A stretch of 64,000 nucleotides of DNA, from the NCBI GenBank assembly GCA_949825045.1, contig OX463808.1, positions 27,837,674-27,901,673 of the forward strand, written 5' to 3'. This stretch comes from Argyresthia goedartella (taxonomy: Eukaryota; Arthropoda; Insecta; Lepidoptera; Argyresthiidae). Shown here piece after piece: positions 53,801 through 62,248 of the stretch (within the stretch, counting starts at the first letter, position 1; each line of letters opens with the position of its first letter). Position numbers and translations under genes: made by a program. The notes below the pieces were generated by a model. The model was not told the DNA's origin, ran no database searches, and saw nothing but the letters and a program-made list of their open reading frames with translations.

Positions 53801-56588
53801 CAGCGGGTCAATAACCGCTTTCGCAACACTAACCCTTATATACTATATATCTTAGCTTGGGATTGGTTTTGGGGTTGATTTTGCCGCTGTCACTGAGATA
53901 TGTCATACATCGCATTCTTGTGATGCTGACGCGTGTCTTACTTTACATTGGACAATACACTAACCGTAAGCCATAGAAGTGTGTGTAGTTCAAGCCTCGC
54001 ATGTAGTTAAGTGTACGAAAGGTGTCGCTTGGGGTGTTGTCCATGTTACGGTTTTCAAGTATACTTTTGTACATACATACTACTAACTAACTCACGGTAC
54101 AAACTCACACGTCTACTCTTATTCATATAAATTAATGTAAACTGGCGCTTTGCAAACCCGAATTCATTGAATCCAGTTGTTGCCCATCCGAATCAAGCTA
54201 TTAATTTTTGAGTTTTTTGTCCTTTTTATGTAATTTAGGCTTAAGTGAATACATACCTCAATATGTATCGAAACATCTAGGTACATTTACCGGGTTCATG
54301 AGAAAAAGCACTTTATTCAGAATCTTAAGAAGCTTTTACCCAATTCTAATAATACATCGAATATATGAATTGTCTTAAAGTCTGATTAAGATTAGATTGA
54401 AAAGCTAGATAAAATATAGCGAAACTTGTGGTCTACAAGAAGATACCTATTGCAATTCCACGAACACGATTTATATTGTGTTTATACATTTATTTTATTA
54501 ATTAGACATACTTAACACTAACACACAGAATAACTATAAATACATTACAATGGTTTGTTGGACTAACATAGAATATTTATTATGCAGTACCCAATATACC
54601 CCTGGAGTTATTCGAGTCGGCAAGGAGGAGGCAAGCTAAATCAAGAAACAGAATCATCAGTTGGTTCCTAGAATAGATCTCAGGAAGCTAAAACCAAATA
54701 TCGCTAGTCATTAATAAACGCTTCATAATGTTTGATACTTACGGTGTTATTTGTTGTTAATAACAGTGTTATTGTGAGTAATGTACCGCACACTGATGCG
54801 CAGTATGCTTTGCGTTAGACTGAGTTAGTTTGCACTCTGCATTATGCATGCCGCTGCCGCATGCTTGCTCATTACTCTACACTACACAATCTGGGTCCGG
54901 GCACTACTAATGATATTGTGGACTTTCGGCTATTAGGGGTCTTTATCTTTGCTAATGCCTTAACGTTCTAAATAACGACGTATGGTTTTAGTGGCTGATT
55001 GAACACTTTCAACACTTGTGTTAATGACATACTATTAAGTGTTGTATTAAAGTGATAATGCAATTGATATTGATTAGTAAAGTACAAAACCAGGCATGGC
55101 ACGACAGCTCACGTAATATAAATATTTGATATTTTTATGTCGGGGTGTTCCCTCGGTCAGTAGGTTAGTGGAAATTCTCTTAGTGGATGTTGCACCACTA
55201 TCAAATATTAATGTGGGCACTGTATATTTATTGTTTAGCCTTGTACAACGACATCACTGTGTTGTGTAAGTGAATTAACGGGAATGCCTTTTCTCTATAG
55301 GTTTCTCTACGTGACATCGAAAGCGTTTTTTTTTACCGAACACCTTTGATCGATGGCTAAGGTGAACGATGCCTTATTTTTACGAAGCCTTAATTAACCA
55401 ATGTAACGTTTCTTCGATAAAAAAAACATGCTGATGCTCATGTAAACGATACTTCATATAACCGACAAACATTCAGTCAATGTCTCATTTGAAAATTTGG
55501 AGATTAGAAGCATAACATCATCACATCAGCCACTCTACGTCCCACTGATGGGCACTGGGAAGCATACATTTATTTTATCCCTTCACCTGCGGCTAGTTTG
55601 ATTCGCAAACCTTGACGGTTGAAGCTTTCAAGGCTCAAGCGTTGAAGATTGAACTCAAAAAAAGCTCCAAACCTTAAAGACTGGACTACTTATAAGTTCT
55701 TTTAAGAGCAAACCTTCAAGACTTGATCTCTTTAAAACTCAAGGATTTAGAACTCAAACCATGAAAGCTAGTTCAAGTGTACTTGAGCACTAGCGCATAA
55801 GTATAAGAGCGTGTTTTTACTAGTATTATACAGCCCTCAAACATATCAAAACTTAGTGCATAGAAATAAGGCGTCGTCCAACTGAGAAATCGTCAATGGT
55901 GTTTCGGTAAAATGAAAATCGATCAAATACTTTCGAAATCACGTAGGGAACCCATCTATATACCAGTATTAGTATATTAATACCGGTGCATATTCCTCTT
56001 GATATTTATTCATATTTATTTTAAGCGTAGGCTTTACCGATTTCCAGGAATAAATCTCCATCTGCTACACACTGTTGTCTACTAACGTAATGCTCCCACG
56101 CCCGCCTACGATACGGTTGCTTGAATCTTTCTATTTTGTTACATGCGGCCGCCCTTTATGTCGCACCAGCAGTGGACTACGGCCACTTTTATCTCGGTAA
56201 AGTACAAAGCCACGCACCCGCCACTAACCGAATCCATTATAACCGTACTAAATCGCCGGTCGGCTCCGAGGCCGTCGACGGGCCGTGCGGCGGCCGGTTC
56301 ATGTCGAAAGTGAAGCGGAATAAGAGCTCATCGGCGGCGGACGGGCAGCTGCGGACCCCGGAGCGGAGGCTGCTGGCCGAGCGCAAGTTCTACATGAACA
56401 GGTCCAACCCGAACCTGTGGGAGGGGGGAGGCGCGGGGGCGGAGACGCGTGCGCGGCGGGCGGGCTCGCAGCCGAGCCTGGCCGCCGCCGCTGGGGCTCC
56501 GCGCACGCAGCTGCCGGCCGCACGCGCGCCCTCCTGGTGCTGCGGCTCCTTCATCAAGCAGCTCCATAAGACGCATCACTTCGACTGA
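44898..56588 (+). CDS. RtGEF: PIX-type Rho guanine nucleotide exchange factor (whole gene)
   Basis: This family activates Rac/Cdc42 at focal complexes, binding PAK through SH3 and GIT through a C-terminal motif. Exons: 44898-45085, 45512-45674, 46441-46659, 47114-47312, 48358-48579, 49170-49379, then alternative 3' ends. The first six exons carry 399 codons with consistent phases at every join, encoding SH3, DH and PH domains in that order, starting with SH3 and without an N-terminal CH domain. End A uses 49595-51700 (total 1,100 residues). End B uses 52423-52690 and 53385-53585 plus either 54588-54676 (584 residues) or 56173-56588 (693 residues). Vertebrate homologues are about 650 residues. 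The C-terminal coiled coil typical of vertebrate PIX was not found in the window. Joins are predictions from splice signals and phase. Confidence 0.85.
44902..45085 (+). CDS. RtGEF: PIX exon with SH3 domain and start codon
   Basis: The ATG follows an acceptor (CCATAG) by four bases. Residues 6-59 form an SH3 domain: '[20 protein letters not shown]', then '[10 protein letters not shown]' and 'GWFPSNYV'. This closely follows the PIX SH3, which binds an atypical PAK motif. The donor is AAAG|GTGAG and the exon ends after the first base of a codon. Confidence 0.9.
45512..45674 (+). CDS. RtGEF: PIX exon, start of DH domain
   Basis: Acceptor TTGACAG, donor ATAT|GTGAG. It encodes a Ser/Thr-rich linker then '[19 protein letters not shown]', the first conserved region of the DH domain, which contacts the GTPase. 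The phases match both neighbours (2 bases complete the first codon; 2 bases are left over). Confidence 0.9.
46441..46659 (+). CDS. RtGEF: PIX exon, middle of DH domain
   Basis: Acceptor TTTCCAG, donor TACAA|GTAAG. It encodes '[20 protein letters not shown]' and '[20 protein letters not shown]', the helical second DH region. The closing codon is shared with the next exon. Confidence 0.9.
47114..47312 (+). CDS. RtGEF: PIX exon, DH helix 8 region
   Basis: Acceptor TTTCAACAG, donor GCAT|GTGAG. It encodes '[11 protein letters not shown]' and '[20 protein letters not shown]', the third conserved DH region, which includes the helix central to nucleotide exchange. Its wording is characteristic of PIX proteins rather than other DH families. 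Confidence 0.9.
47584..47720. mobile_element. 137-bp inverted-repeat element in a PIX intron
   Basis: ATGATGATTATGAGGTGGG at 47584-47602 is mirrored by CCCACCTCATAATCATCAT at 47702-47720, and similarity extends inward to about 27 bp with two differences. It is too short to code. It resembles a tiny MITE. Confidence 0.65.
48358..48579 (+). CDS. RtGEF: PIX exon, DH end and PH start
   Basis: Acceptor TCCACAG, donor TGAG|GTCAG, 74 whole codons. It encodes '[18 protein letters not shown]' and '[18 protein letters not shown]', matching the linker and first strands of the PIX PH domain, which helps membrane binding. A second candidate acceptor ten bases downstream (GCGCAG) would break the phase. 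Confidence 0.85.
49170..49379 (+). CDS. RtGEF: PIX exon, PH domain end
   Basis: Acceptor GTTCAAG, donor CTCAG|GTCAG, 70 whole codons. It encodes '[20 protein letters not shown]' and '[18 protein letters not shown]', closing the PH fold with its C-terminal helix ('NWVGLLQKH'). It ends in phase 0, so it can join either the next exon or the one at 52423. Confidence 0.9.
49595..51700 (+). CDS. RtGEF: PIX alternative terminal exon, 701 codons, disordered
   Basis: Acceptor TACATAG in phase 0, then 701 codons to TGA. The start '[19 protein letters not shown]' is a Ser-rich linker. Next comes a basic segment ('[20 protein letters not shown]') and then an acidic Ser-rich run ('[20 protein letters not shown]'). 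Pro-rich pieces ('[12 protein letters not shown]', '[14 protein letters not shown]') could bind SH3 domains. 'SSDSGVVGS' resembles a phosphodegron. A weakly coiled stretch lies at '[20 protein letters not shown]'. I know no domain for it. An AATAAA at 52180-52185 suggests it is a 3' terminal exon. Phase-0 donor-like sites inside it (for example after 50788) cannot be excluded. Confidence 0.75.
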   Translation, partial: LTRSPSEGALSSINSSRRSLYHVTLPPSSYPSASPYYSLTKYFARLVKKKVITRQMLRKLLHERPWAKAFELTGLPVRRRHKNRIRLRIEDDGTVGEETECSDSEDSDRETDTTESYTSSNCTDPDAFSNAKMSRQNAMDNNSPRTMSSCSSAASNFGYVRYYNQSHKDLDPAHGLVRGDCTRELFATTPTPSLLMEGVEDKLMQECLQIENKIYPFVQYSESTEDSSFEKCGNKVYMACEDLVNIDQDTENCNLEGSESDFLTTRRSFPSFGSKSEVVPPKPWKSTEEDCSYYDDDDGDEVPSDVLKSLNPPSSPPPGFPQHRDTNSIIIDPPPMFRNQDDELKIINVKLNPNIPFRKHSLNSDKRIRRSVSKSMVESESFSKIDDQRMSTQSENQKVQDKCECCNRSTCHSPRSSDSGVVGSCNLASPELNMHEQNIMGAGNDSDSPDTNVSNFKKSINKLSQRVYDIDRRYELTLSEIEAATYEDQCRCTSPFGSTARTSCETSVTSENICLDVDVDMSNTVTSTFAAGPPVTSPQIKRTSIRRNVEQYLPELRTKPEPPPRIYRPPSTRIENPKNVRKPTPHQWSTLDITERSKPSLHYHMRIFRDKPQTDVNGRQSRMGKPRNADKIGIEERKARSRSEDYSKLQKGLSTGQSGFVVYRSDLYAHWWMKAKLPITVVTDSGKDHYFKEILFCGSHV
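52180..52185 (+). terminator. Polyadenylation signal for the long PIX isoform
   Basis: AATAAA about 480 bases after the TGA of the 701-codon exon, with no better signal in between. Cleavage would fall near 52,195-52,210. Confidence 0.45.
52423..52690 (+). CDS. RtGEF: PIX alternative exon, Ser/Asn/His-rich linker
   Basis: Acceptor TCTCAACAG, donor AAAG|GTGAG. It starts in phase 0, so it fits directly after the PH exon. It encodes a low-complexity linker ('[20 protein letters not shown]') with '[19 protein letters not shown]'. It leaves one base, G, for the first codon of the next exon. Confidence 0.7.
52777..52803 (+). repeat. ATG trinucleotide microsatellite
   Basis: About nine uninterrupted ATG units in the intron after exon 52423-52690. 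Length is probably variable between individuals. Confidence 0.85.
53019..53345 (+). repeat. Three-copy GC-rich degenerate tandem repeat before a PIX exon
   Basis: Related blocks start near 53028, 53144 and 53281 with CGGGGCGCCA or CGGAGCGCCA, followed by TGACA or CGACA, then GTGCGTGATGAAACCCG or GTGCGTGATAAAACG. Units are about 116 and 137 bp. The array ends about 40 bp before the acceptor at 53385. Confidence 0.65.
53385..53585 (+). CDS. RtGEF: PIX exon with Pro-rich and GIT-binding motifs
   Basis: Acceptor CGCGCAG, donor TTCTG|GTGAG. It encodes '[17 protein letters not shown]', matching the Pro-rich PIX segment that precedes the GIT-binding region, and '[20 protein letters not shown]', nearly identical to the vertebrate PIX sequence in that region. 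This exon is the strongest evidence for the PIX assignment. One base remains for the next exon. Confidence 0.9.
54588..54676 (+). CDS. RtGEF: PIX candidate short terminal exon
   Basis: Acceptor TTATGCAG in the right phase, then about 29 codons ('[20 protein letters not shown]') to TAG. AATAAA follows at 54713-54718. The basic C-terminus is unlike known PIX ends. The acceptor is AT-rich without a long pyrimidine run, so confidence is moderate. Confidence 0.4.
54720..56170. other. Intron or intergenic DNA between the candidate PIX ends
   Basis: No coding sequence is seen. CGTCCCACTGATGGGCACTG near 55528-55547 is common lepidopteran repeat wording. At 55,580-55,790 there is a low-complexity stretch rich in CAAACCTT, AAGACTT and CTCAAG-type words. 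Confidence 0.4.
56173..56588 (+). CDS. RtGEF: PIX candidate long terminal exon
   Basis: Acceptor CACCAGCAG in the right phase, then 138 codons to TGA. The GC-rich third positions and wording ('[20 protein letters not shown]', '[17 protein letters not shown]') look truly coding. A Gly/Ala-rich run follows and the end is '[13 protein letters not shown]'. AATAAA at 57024-57029 could end the transcript. The residues after the stop in the next frame also look protein-like, so a missing base in the assembly is possible. Confidence 0.55.
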
Positions 56589-57023
56589 TAACACGCCCCC
56601 CTCACCTAACTCTGTGAACGACAGCTTGATTTTTGGTGACGACTAACAGTTTTCTGTGAGCCCAGTCCGTTTATAACTCGACCGTCTCGTCCCGTCGCTG
56701 CTCATCTCCACGTAACCAAGGTCATTAATTTATTAACTCCGTTTTGAGGTGCCATTATCATTTGTTATGTTTTTAATCTTTATAAGAATCTGTCATTATC
56801 GACAAATTTGTGTATGAGTGATTGTTGATATCGCTCATCTATTTCAATCGCAACATCACCTTTGTTGAAAAGGTTCACGGCGTGCTCACATATTAACCTT
56901 TCCATTGACATTTCATCGATGTGCCATGACGTTACCTTGTAAAATATACGCCTATCTATATACGCCTACTGTCTGTCGCTCACCTATATCCTAATCTATG
57001 TAATCTACTATACACGAGTGCCA

Positions 57024-57029
57024 AATAAA
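57024..57029 (+). terminator. Polyadenylation signal after the last PIX exon
   Basis: AATAAA about 435 bases after the stop at 56586-56588. It fits a normal 3' UTR for the longest GIT-motif isoform. Confidence 0.4.
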
Positions 57030-57049
57030 TATTGTATTATTTAGTCGTA

Positions 57050-57980
57050 AATTGTCGACGCGTCTTCGTTCTCTTGTCCTGTATCTATTTTCATTGCCAC
57101 GTGCTTACATTGCATGGGTGTTTAAATGCATGAAATACTATTAGTTATTATCACTATGCTTCTCAGTGAGCATGAATTGGCGTAGGGGTTTGTCTGCAGC
57201 GCGGACATCAAGTGATATGAATATAGCTTTACGATATTATGTTTCTACAGTATGGGAGCCTAGCGTCAACAGTTTGACAGGTGAGGTGAGGCTATTTATA
57301 GAGAGCAGAAGACGCACGTGCCATATTAATGACTACAGAGTGAAGGGGCCTCGCCCGCTCTCTGGAGCTCTAATAAGCCAATTATTTCACATCACACCCA
57401 CCCAGCTCCTAATAGTATTAATGCCTTTTTACGTGAATATCACAAAAATTACCTACATATTTTTATCTAGTTAGTACTGAATTACCAAATGGTGCTTGCA
57501 ATAATCGATTCCTACATTTTCGTTGGATATTTTTTACATAGAACCGAGTAGAGTGGAGTCATTGTTCCTGTATCATAGTTAAGATTCAATAATGTCTTAC
57601 TTGTTATCCGATTTGTTTGTAGTGTTGATTTAATTAATATAACAGGAGCTAAGAGATAATTTTGCTATGTCGATAATACATTAGCGCTTACACAATATTT
57701 TGTCGAACAGCGATCGGATAGTGCTGCAAGTGTAATCACGGCAGGTGCGCGGCCCGGCCGTGCGGTGTGTTCCCATTAAATATTGAGCAGGCAGTGTATG
57801 TAGTGCGCTGCAAAATTCACACACGTTGGACACTACGTTAAGCCGTGCCAACAAAAATTTAGCTTGGCCGCCATTCCCCCGACCTGGTAATAAATGAAAT
57901 CTGTTCTTTGTCGATTTTGTAACAGGCTTAGACAAAATTCAGGTCGTAGCAGACAGTTTGCATGGACTTACATAGGATGA
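57050..57980. other. Intergenic DNA downstream of PIX
   Basis: No gene recognised. A frame at 57166-57474 is open but has no family resemblance or neighbouring signals. Confidence 0.4.
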
Positions 57981-57984
57981 CCAG

Positions 57985-58455
57985 ACATTTTCGATTGACC
58001 TAAAATCACGATAATCTTTTCTCTATTTTTAACTTGTTCATTAAGTAAAACTTACATTTCTACATTTTATTATATACTTCTCAGGTTAACGGAATCAAAA
58101 TCTTCTGCATTTGTTTTCCTCACATTACTCCATATATTATTATATGTGAAAGTACCTATAGTACAATATTTATATGTATAACCATAAACTATACAAGTTT
58201 GTATATTCTATAACATTTTCGATTGACCTAAAATCACAATAATCTTTTCTCTATTTTTAACTTGTTCATTAAGTAAAACTTACATTTCGACCTTTTTTAT
58301 ATACTTCTCAGGTTAACGAAATCGAAATCTTCTGCATTTGTTTTCCTTACATTACTCCATGTATTATTATTTGTGAAAGTACCTATAGTAAAATATTTAT
58401 ATGTTAACCAAGTATATGTATAACCATAAACTTATACAAATTTGTGTATTCTATA
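57985..58455 (+). repeat. Two-copy tandem duplication, period 228 bp
   Basis: The phrase ACATTTTCGATTGACCTAAA occurs at 57985 and 58213, and the following 200-plus bases match with a few substitutions and small gaps, up to about GTGTATTCTATA near 58455. It is a recent segmental tandem duplication. Confidence 0.8.
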
Positions 58456-59442
58456 TTCATAAACTGATTTTAGATTAGTTATCACGAAGATTCGATATGT
58501 TGTATGTTTCATAGATCTCTTCTCTATAAGTAAAATCTTAGGCAATCTGACGTATGTATGCTTACATGACTTACATTTTGTGTATCTCACACAGAAGATT
58601 TGAAATCAAATTTCAATAAGCTGTAATTTGTGTGCTTCTGTTAATATAGTCTAAATATTAATTCATATACCGCTATTTACCTTACTAATGTAAACTTTTG
58701 ATGAAATTTCGACATAATCTCCAGTTTCTTTTATTATGTAGATTCATGAATGCCCATGTATTAACTTTTATTAATAAGTACACTGTTTTATAGGCTTGAG
58801 ATTTATATCGTATTGCCATGCATTATAAATATTTTTACGTTATGTTTATCTATAATCGAATTACTAATCTCGTAGCAAAAAGGGAAACAAAAGAATGACA
58901 GTGTCAAAGTTACTTTATACACGTTTATAACTCGGACCATATAAAAATAGATAGATGTTACGATAGATGAAGTGATGTTGAAATCAAGTCGCTTACGCCC
59001 ACACAACGCATACCTATACTAATAGGCACACATATCTCAGTTTTAGGTTATTTTACGTAGCATATGTACGCCGTAGGTAATTATTATCAAACGCGGCTTC
59101 ACTTCCGTTGCTTGTGGCGTTTGTCTGAACTTTTTATTTGGTCAAAGTTTGTAAATGGATGGATGGATAAATGGATTAGCAATGAGAGTTTAAGAAAAAG
59201 CAATTTATTCTATTCATTAAAACTGCATACTGATTCAGTCTGAATTTAAGACCAAATGTTGTGAACACAGGTGGTGATCACATTATCTTCAAAAAAAAAA
59301 TACAATAAAACTGGTAAATATATATCAGTAAATTGGTACCTATAGATTACTACTTTACCGCAAAATTTATGATTCAGATTATTTACCAATGTGTTATCAA
59401 GATATGTTATATGAAAAAGTCTAGAAAATGCTTTTGTTTATT

Positions 59443-59708
59443 ATACAAGGTGACATTTAATTAGCTGACCGTATTTTAGGGAATCATAGTACCCGTCCGT
59501 CATTATGAACAGCTTTCCATAGGAAACATATGGTCGCAAACGAAAGCAAAATTTTCGTCCCGCATACTAACTTGTAATCAGCTGATCGGGTCAATGTACA
59601 GAGGAACAATTTTTTTCCATTTGCGACCATATGTTTCTTGGGAAAAGTTGTTCATAATGATGGCTATTATCATTCCCCAAAAATGGTCAGCTAAATGTCA
59701 CCTTGTAT
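59443..59708. mobile_element. 266-bp near-palindromic MITE
   Basis: ATACAAGGTGACATTTA at the left and its complement at the right (TAAATGTCACCTTGTAT) are the termini. Pairing continues almost to the middle: AGCTGACC, TCATTATGAAC and CATATGGTCGCAAA all have inverted partners. The RNA or single strand would fold into one long hairpin. TA borders suggest a Tc1/mariner-type origin. Confidence 0.75.
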
Positions 59709-59709
59709 A

Positions 59710-60501
59710 TACCTAGTCGGTCCTTAAGTTCTGTCAAAAGGTTTTTGATAGATAAAACTCAGCAATAAACTTTTTCTTATTCGTATTATACATGATTAAA
59801 AAGCTTATTTTATACGAATCAAAATGCAATACAATACATTTTGTACGATTATCGCAATATGACAAAAAACCTTATAACTTGAGACAATCGCGAACCCAAA
59901 ACACGCCGCAACTGACAAAAATACAACTTACCACAAATTTAATAAAAAAACAGTGTTCCAGATAACCAACAAGGTTTTTTTTATTTATTCTGAAACCTCG
60001 ATTTTAGACCATGCTTAACAACTAGCATTTGATTTTCTGTTAACTTTCTGTTCCAACTGCTCCCAAAGAGAACTTTACGTACTTTTTACGTTTTCAGAAA
60101 AACGCATAAAAATGATCTTGTGGGCAACAAGTACACTACGTAAAATGTGAATATGAAAATTAGTTTTACCCAGACTTAGTTATCTTATGCTGCAAAATGA
60201 AGGTAACGGGTTCAGGGAGGGTTCTGACTAAAATCTCACGTAAGTTTGAAAGGTTTTAAGAGACATGGAAAAAAGATAAAGTGAATCACGTCCGTATTTT
60301 TGATTGGGTAAAAAAGTGCAGAATCTCTGAAGAAACTAGCGTTTGTGTAATATGGCTTTAAGCATTTAAATCCAATAATCGTTCTAATTTATCAGTATTT
60401 AATGAGCTATCAAACCATATATAGTATTAAATAAAATAAAACTTGGTATTATTTACTGTGCGGCAAAATATTTGTGACAGAACTTATGGACCGACTAGGT
60501 A
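59710..60501. mobile_element. 792-bp inverted-repeat element, mariner-like ends
   Basis: TACCTAGTCGGTCCTTAAGT then TCTGTCA at the left is mirrored by TGACAGAACTTATGGACCGA then CTAGGTA at the right, with one mismatch in about 27 bp. The wording 'GGTCCATAAGTTCTGTCA' is like mariner-family ends. No transposase is left. It starts one base after the neighbouring MITE ends. Confidence 0.7.
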
Positions 60502-61399
60502 TATTTTGTTACTGGCAATTTTATTGTATACCTTTTTGCTACGAGATTAGTGATTCGAGATTATATGCAATTTTTTCATTCTAGTCTATTCGATACTAAG
60601 CTACAACAGCAGGATTTTTAATTATAGTTTCTGTGTCGAGGTTCAAGAGTAACTTCTATTTAAAAATGACCTAGTTTCAAAATGTGGAATCGATGAGGTA
60701 TAATACGCCTTCCAAATAATGTTATACATAACAGATTATGTAAAAGCTTTATCAATATTGTGTTAAATTATGATAAAAGTGTTTATATTTTTTATCAAAC
60801 TTTATTGTAGTTTTAAAATTAATAAAATGTTTTCAAAGCAGATATCTAATGTTATTGTTATATGTACGTTCTAACACTAACCAAACCGCGTTTTGTAATG
60901 TTTGTAAAACAAAACACTATTTTTAAATCAAAACTTTTTAATGAATAATCTGCACAGTAAAGGTGTGGCCATAATTTAAGGGGTGATTCATGAAGTCTTA
61001 AGATTCTGAACAATTTTCACCGCGTGGCATATTGTCTAATGAGAAAATAAAAAAGTAGGCGTCTTAATAAAGACAATGGTAAACATGCATTGTTGCTTTA
61101 TTTTTCTCGCTTATCATGTGTCGAAGACCACGAGTCTATACTGCCGCGCTTACGATAAACGCACTAACTAGGTTTTGATACTTTCCGAGAAAAACGCGCT
61201 CAAAGTTTTTATTTTTATTTTGCTTGTTTCTCCAGAACTAAAAGACATACCGGCATAAAAATTGTACCAAAACAAAGATAAAAGTATGAAGAATGCCTAA
61301 AATACAAACATTTATGAAAATTAAGTATAGTTTTATGTATAATTAAAAAAAAAGCACTTATAGCTAGTAGAATCCTATGGCTTAAGCCCATGACACTAG

Positions 61400-61438
61400 A
61401 CATAAATGCATCAACTACCCTACTTGATGCATTTATGT
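61400..61438. other. Perfect 15-bp stem-loop
   Basis: ACATAAATGCATCAA (61400-61414) pairs with TTGATGCATTTATGT (61424-61438) around a 9-base loop. Degenerate relatives (GTGCATCAACTAC and ATGCGTTTATGTT) lie at about 61499-61535. Function unknown. Confidence 0.6.
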
Positions 61439-61569
61439 TTAGTAGATTAATATAGTGCAGGTTTGCTTTAACCCAAACCTTTAATAATACTTATGATAAG
61501 TGCATCAACTACTACAAATAATGCGTTTATGTTAAGGAAAATGGCTAAATATGAGAAGATATAACACAG

Positions 61570-61692
61570 ATATGAAAGTTTTTGCAATATTACGGACGCT
61601 CTAATGGCGACGGAAAACCTAGTTTATAAGGTTTCTCTATAACTTTTATACTTATGGTGTGCAATAAAGTTATATTCTATTCTATTCTATTT
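61570..61692 (+). mobile_element. 3' end of a retroposon with TTCTA tail
   Basis: AATAAAGTTATA is followed by four TTCTA units and related bases to about 61697. A simple-repeat tail after AATAAAG is typical of 3' ends of LINEs or their SINEs in this window. The 5' part is missing or unrecognised. Confidence 0.5.
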
Positions 61693-61699
61693 TATTCTG

Positions 61700-62240
61700 T
61701 GAGGACCCCGTTGTGCCTCTGCCACCCTGTATAAGAAATGACGGACGCTATGTTATTTTGCCACATTAATTAGGGAAGAATTAAAAAATTAAAATCAGTT
61801 TTCAAATCAGTCTTTGTATGTAGTTCTTACAAATAAATAAAATTAAAATAGCTATATAGGTTGTATTACACATATTGACTGTTTATATATTTTTATCTAT
61901 CAATTATGTTTGTTTTTATTTCTTAGATACAATATTTAGCACAGTCTTATTTAACGGCACAACCTATTACACAATTCGTACTGTAACAATCATATTAACT
62001 TATTTTTACTGTGAAATAAAAACAAACATTTTATTATAATTATATTTAACCAGTGTCTATGACATAGTTTGAGATCAAAATCACCATAAAACTAAATCAG
62101 TCAAAAATGTATTCTTAAAATCACTAAAAAAGGTACTGAGTAAAAACTTTTAACGATACAGAATCACAATATTTAAGGCACATATAATCATCACAGTTGA
62201 ACATTTTAAAGATACTTTATACTTCCTATCATTAAAATTT
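61700..62240. other. AT-rich DNA, nothing recognised
   Basis: No gene or clear repeat. It may be the 3' flank of the minus-strand transposase-like gene. Confidence 0.5.
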
Positions 62241-62248
62241 AAATAGAA

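Larger units (their letters stand above)
58851..60564. mobile_element. Outer inverted-repeat element containing two others
   Basis: TATAATCGAATTACTAATCT at 58851-58870, continuing CGTAGCAAAAAGG, is mirrored at 60531-60564 with one mismatch and a 2-bp gap over about 33 bp. Two further inverted-repeat elements lie between the arms. No coding frame is visible. Its family is unknown. Confidence 0.55.

Noticed and set aside
57166..57474. 102-codon plus-strand frame downstream of PIX
   Set aside because: No good acceptor in phase with the PIX exons and no coding-like composition.
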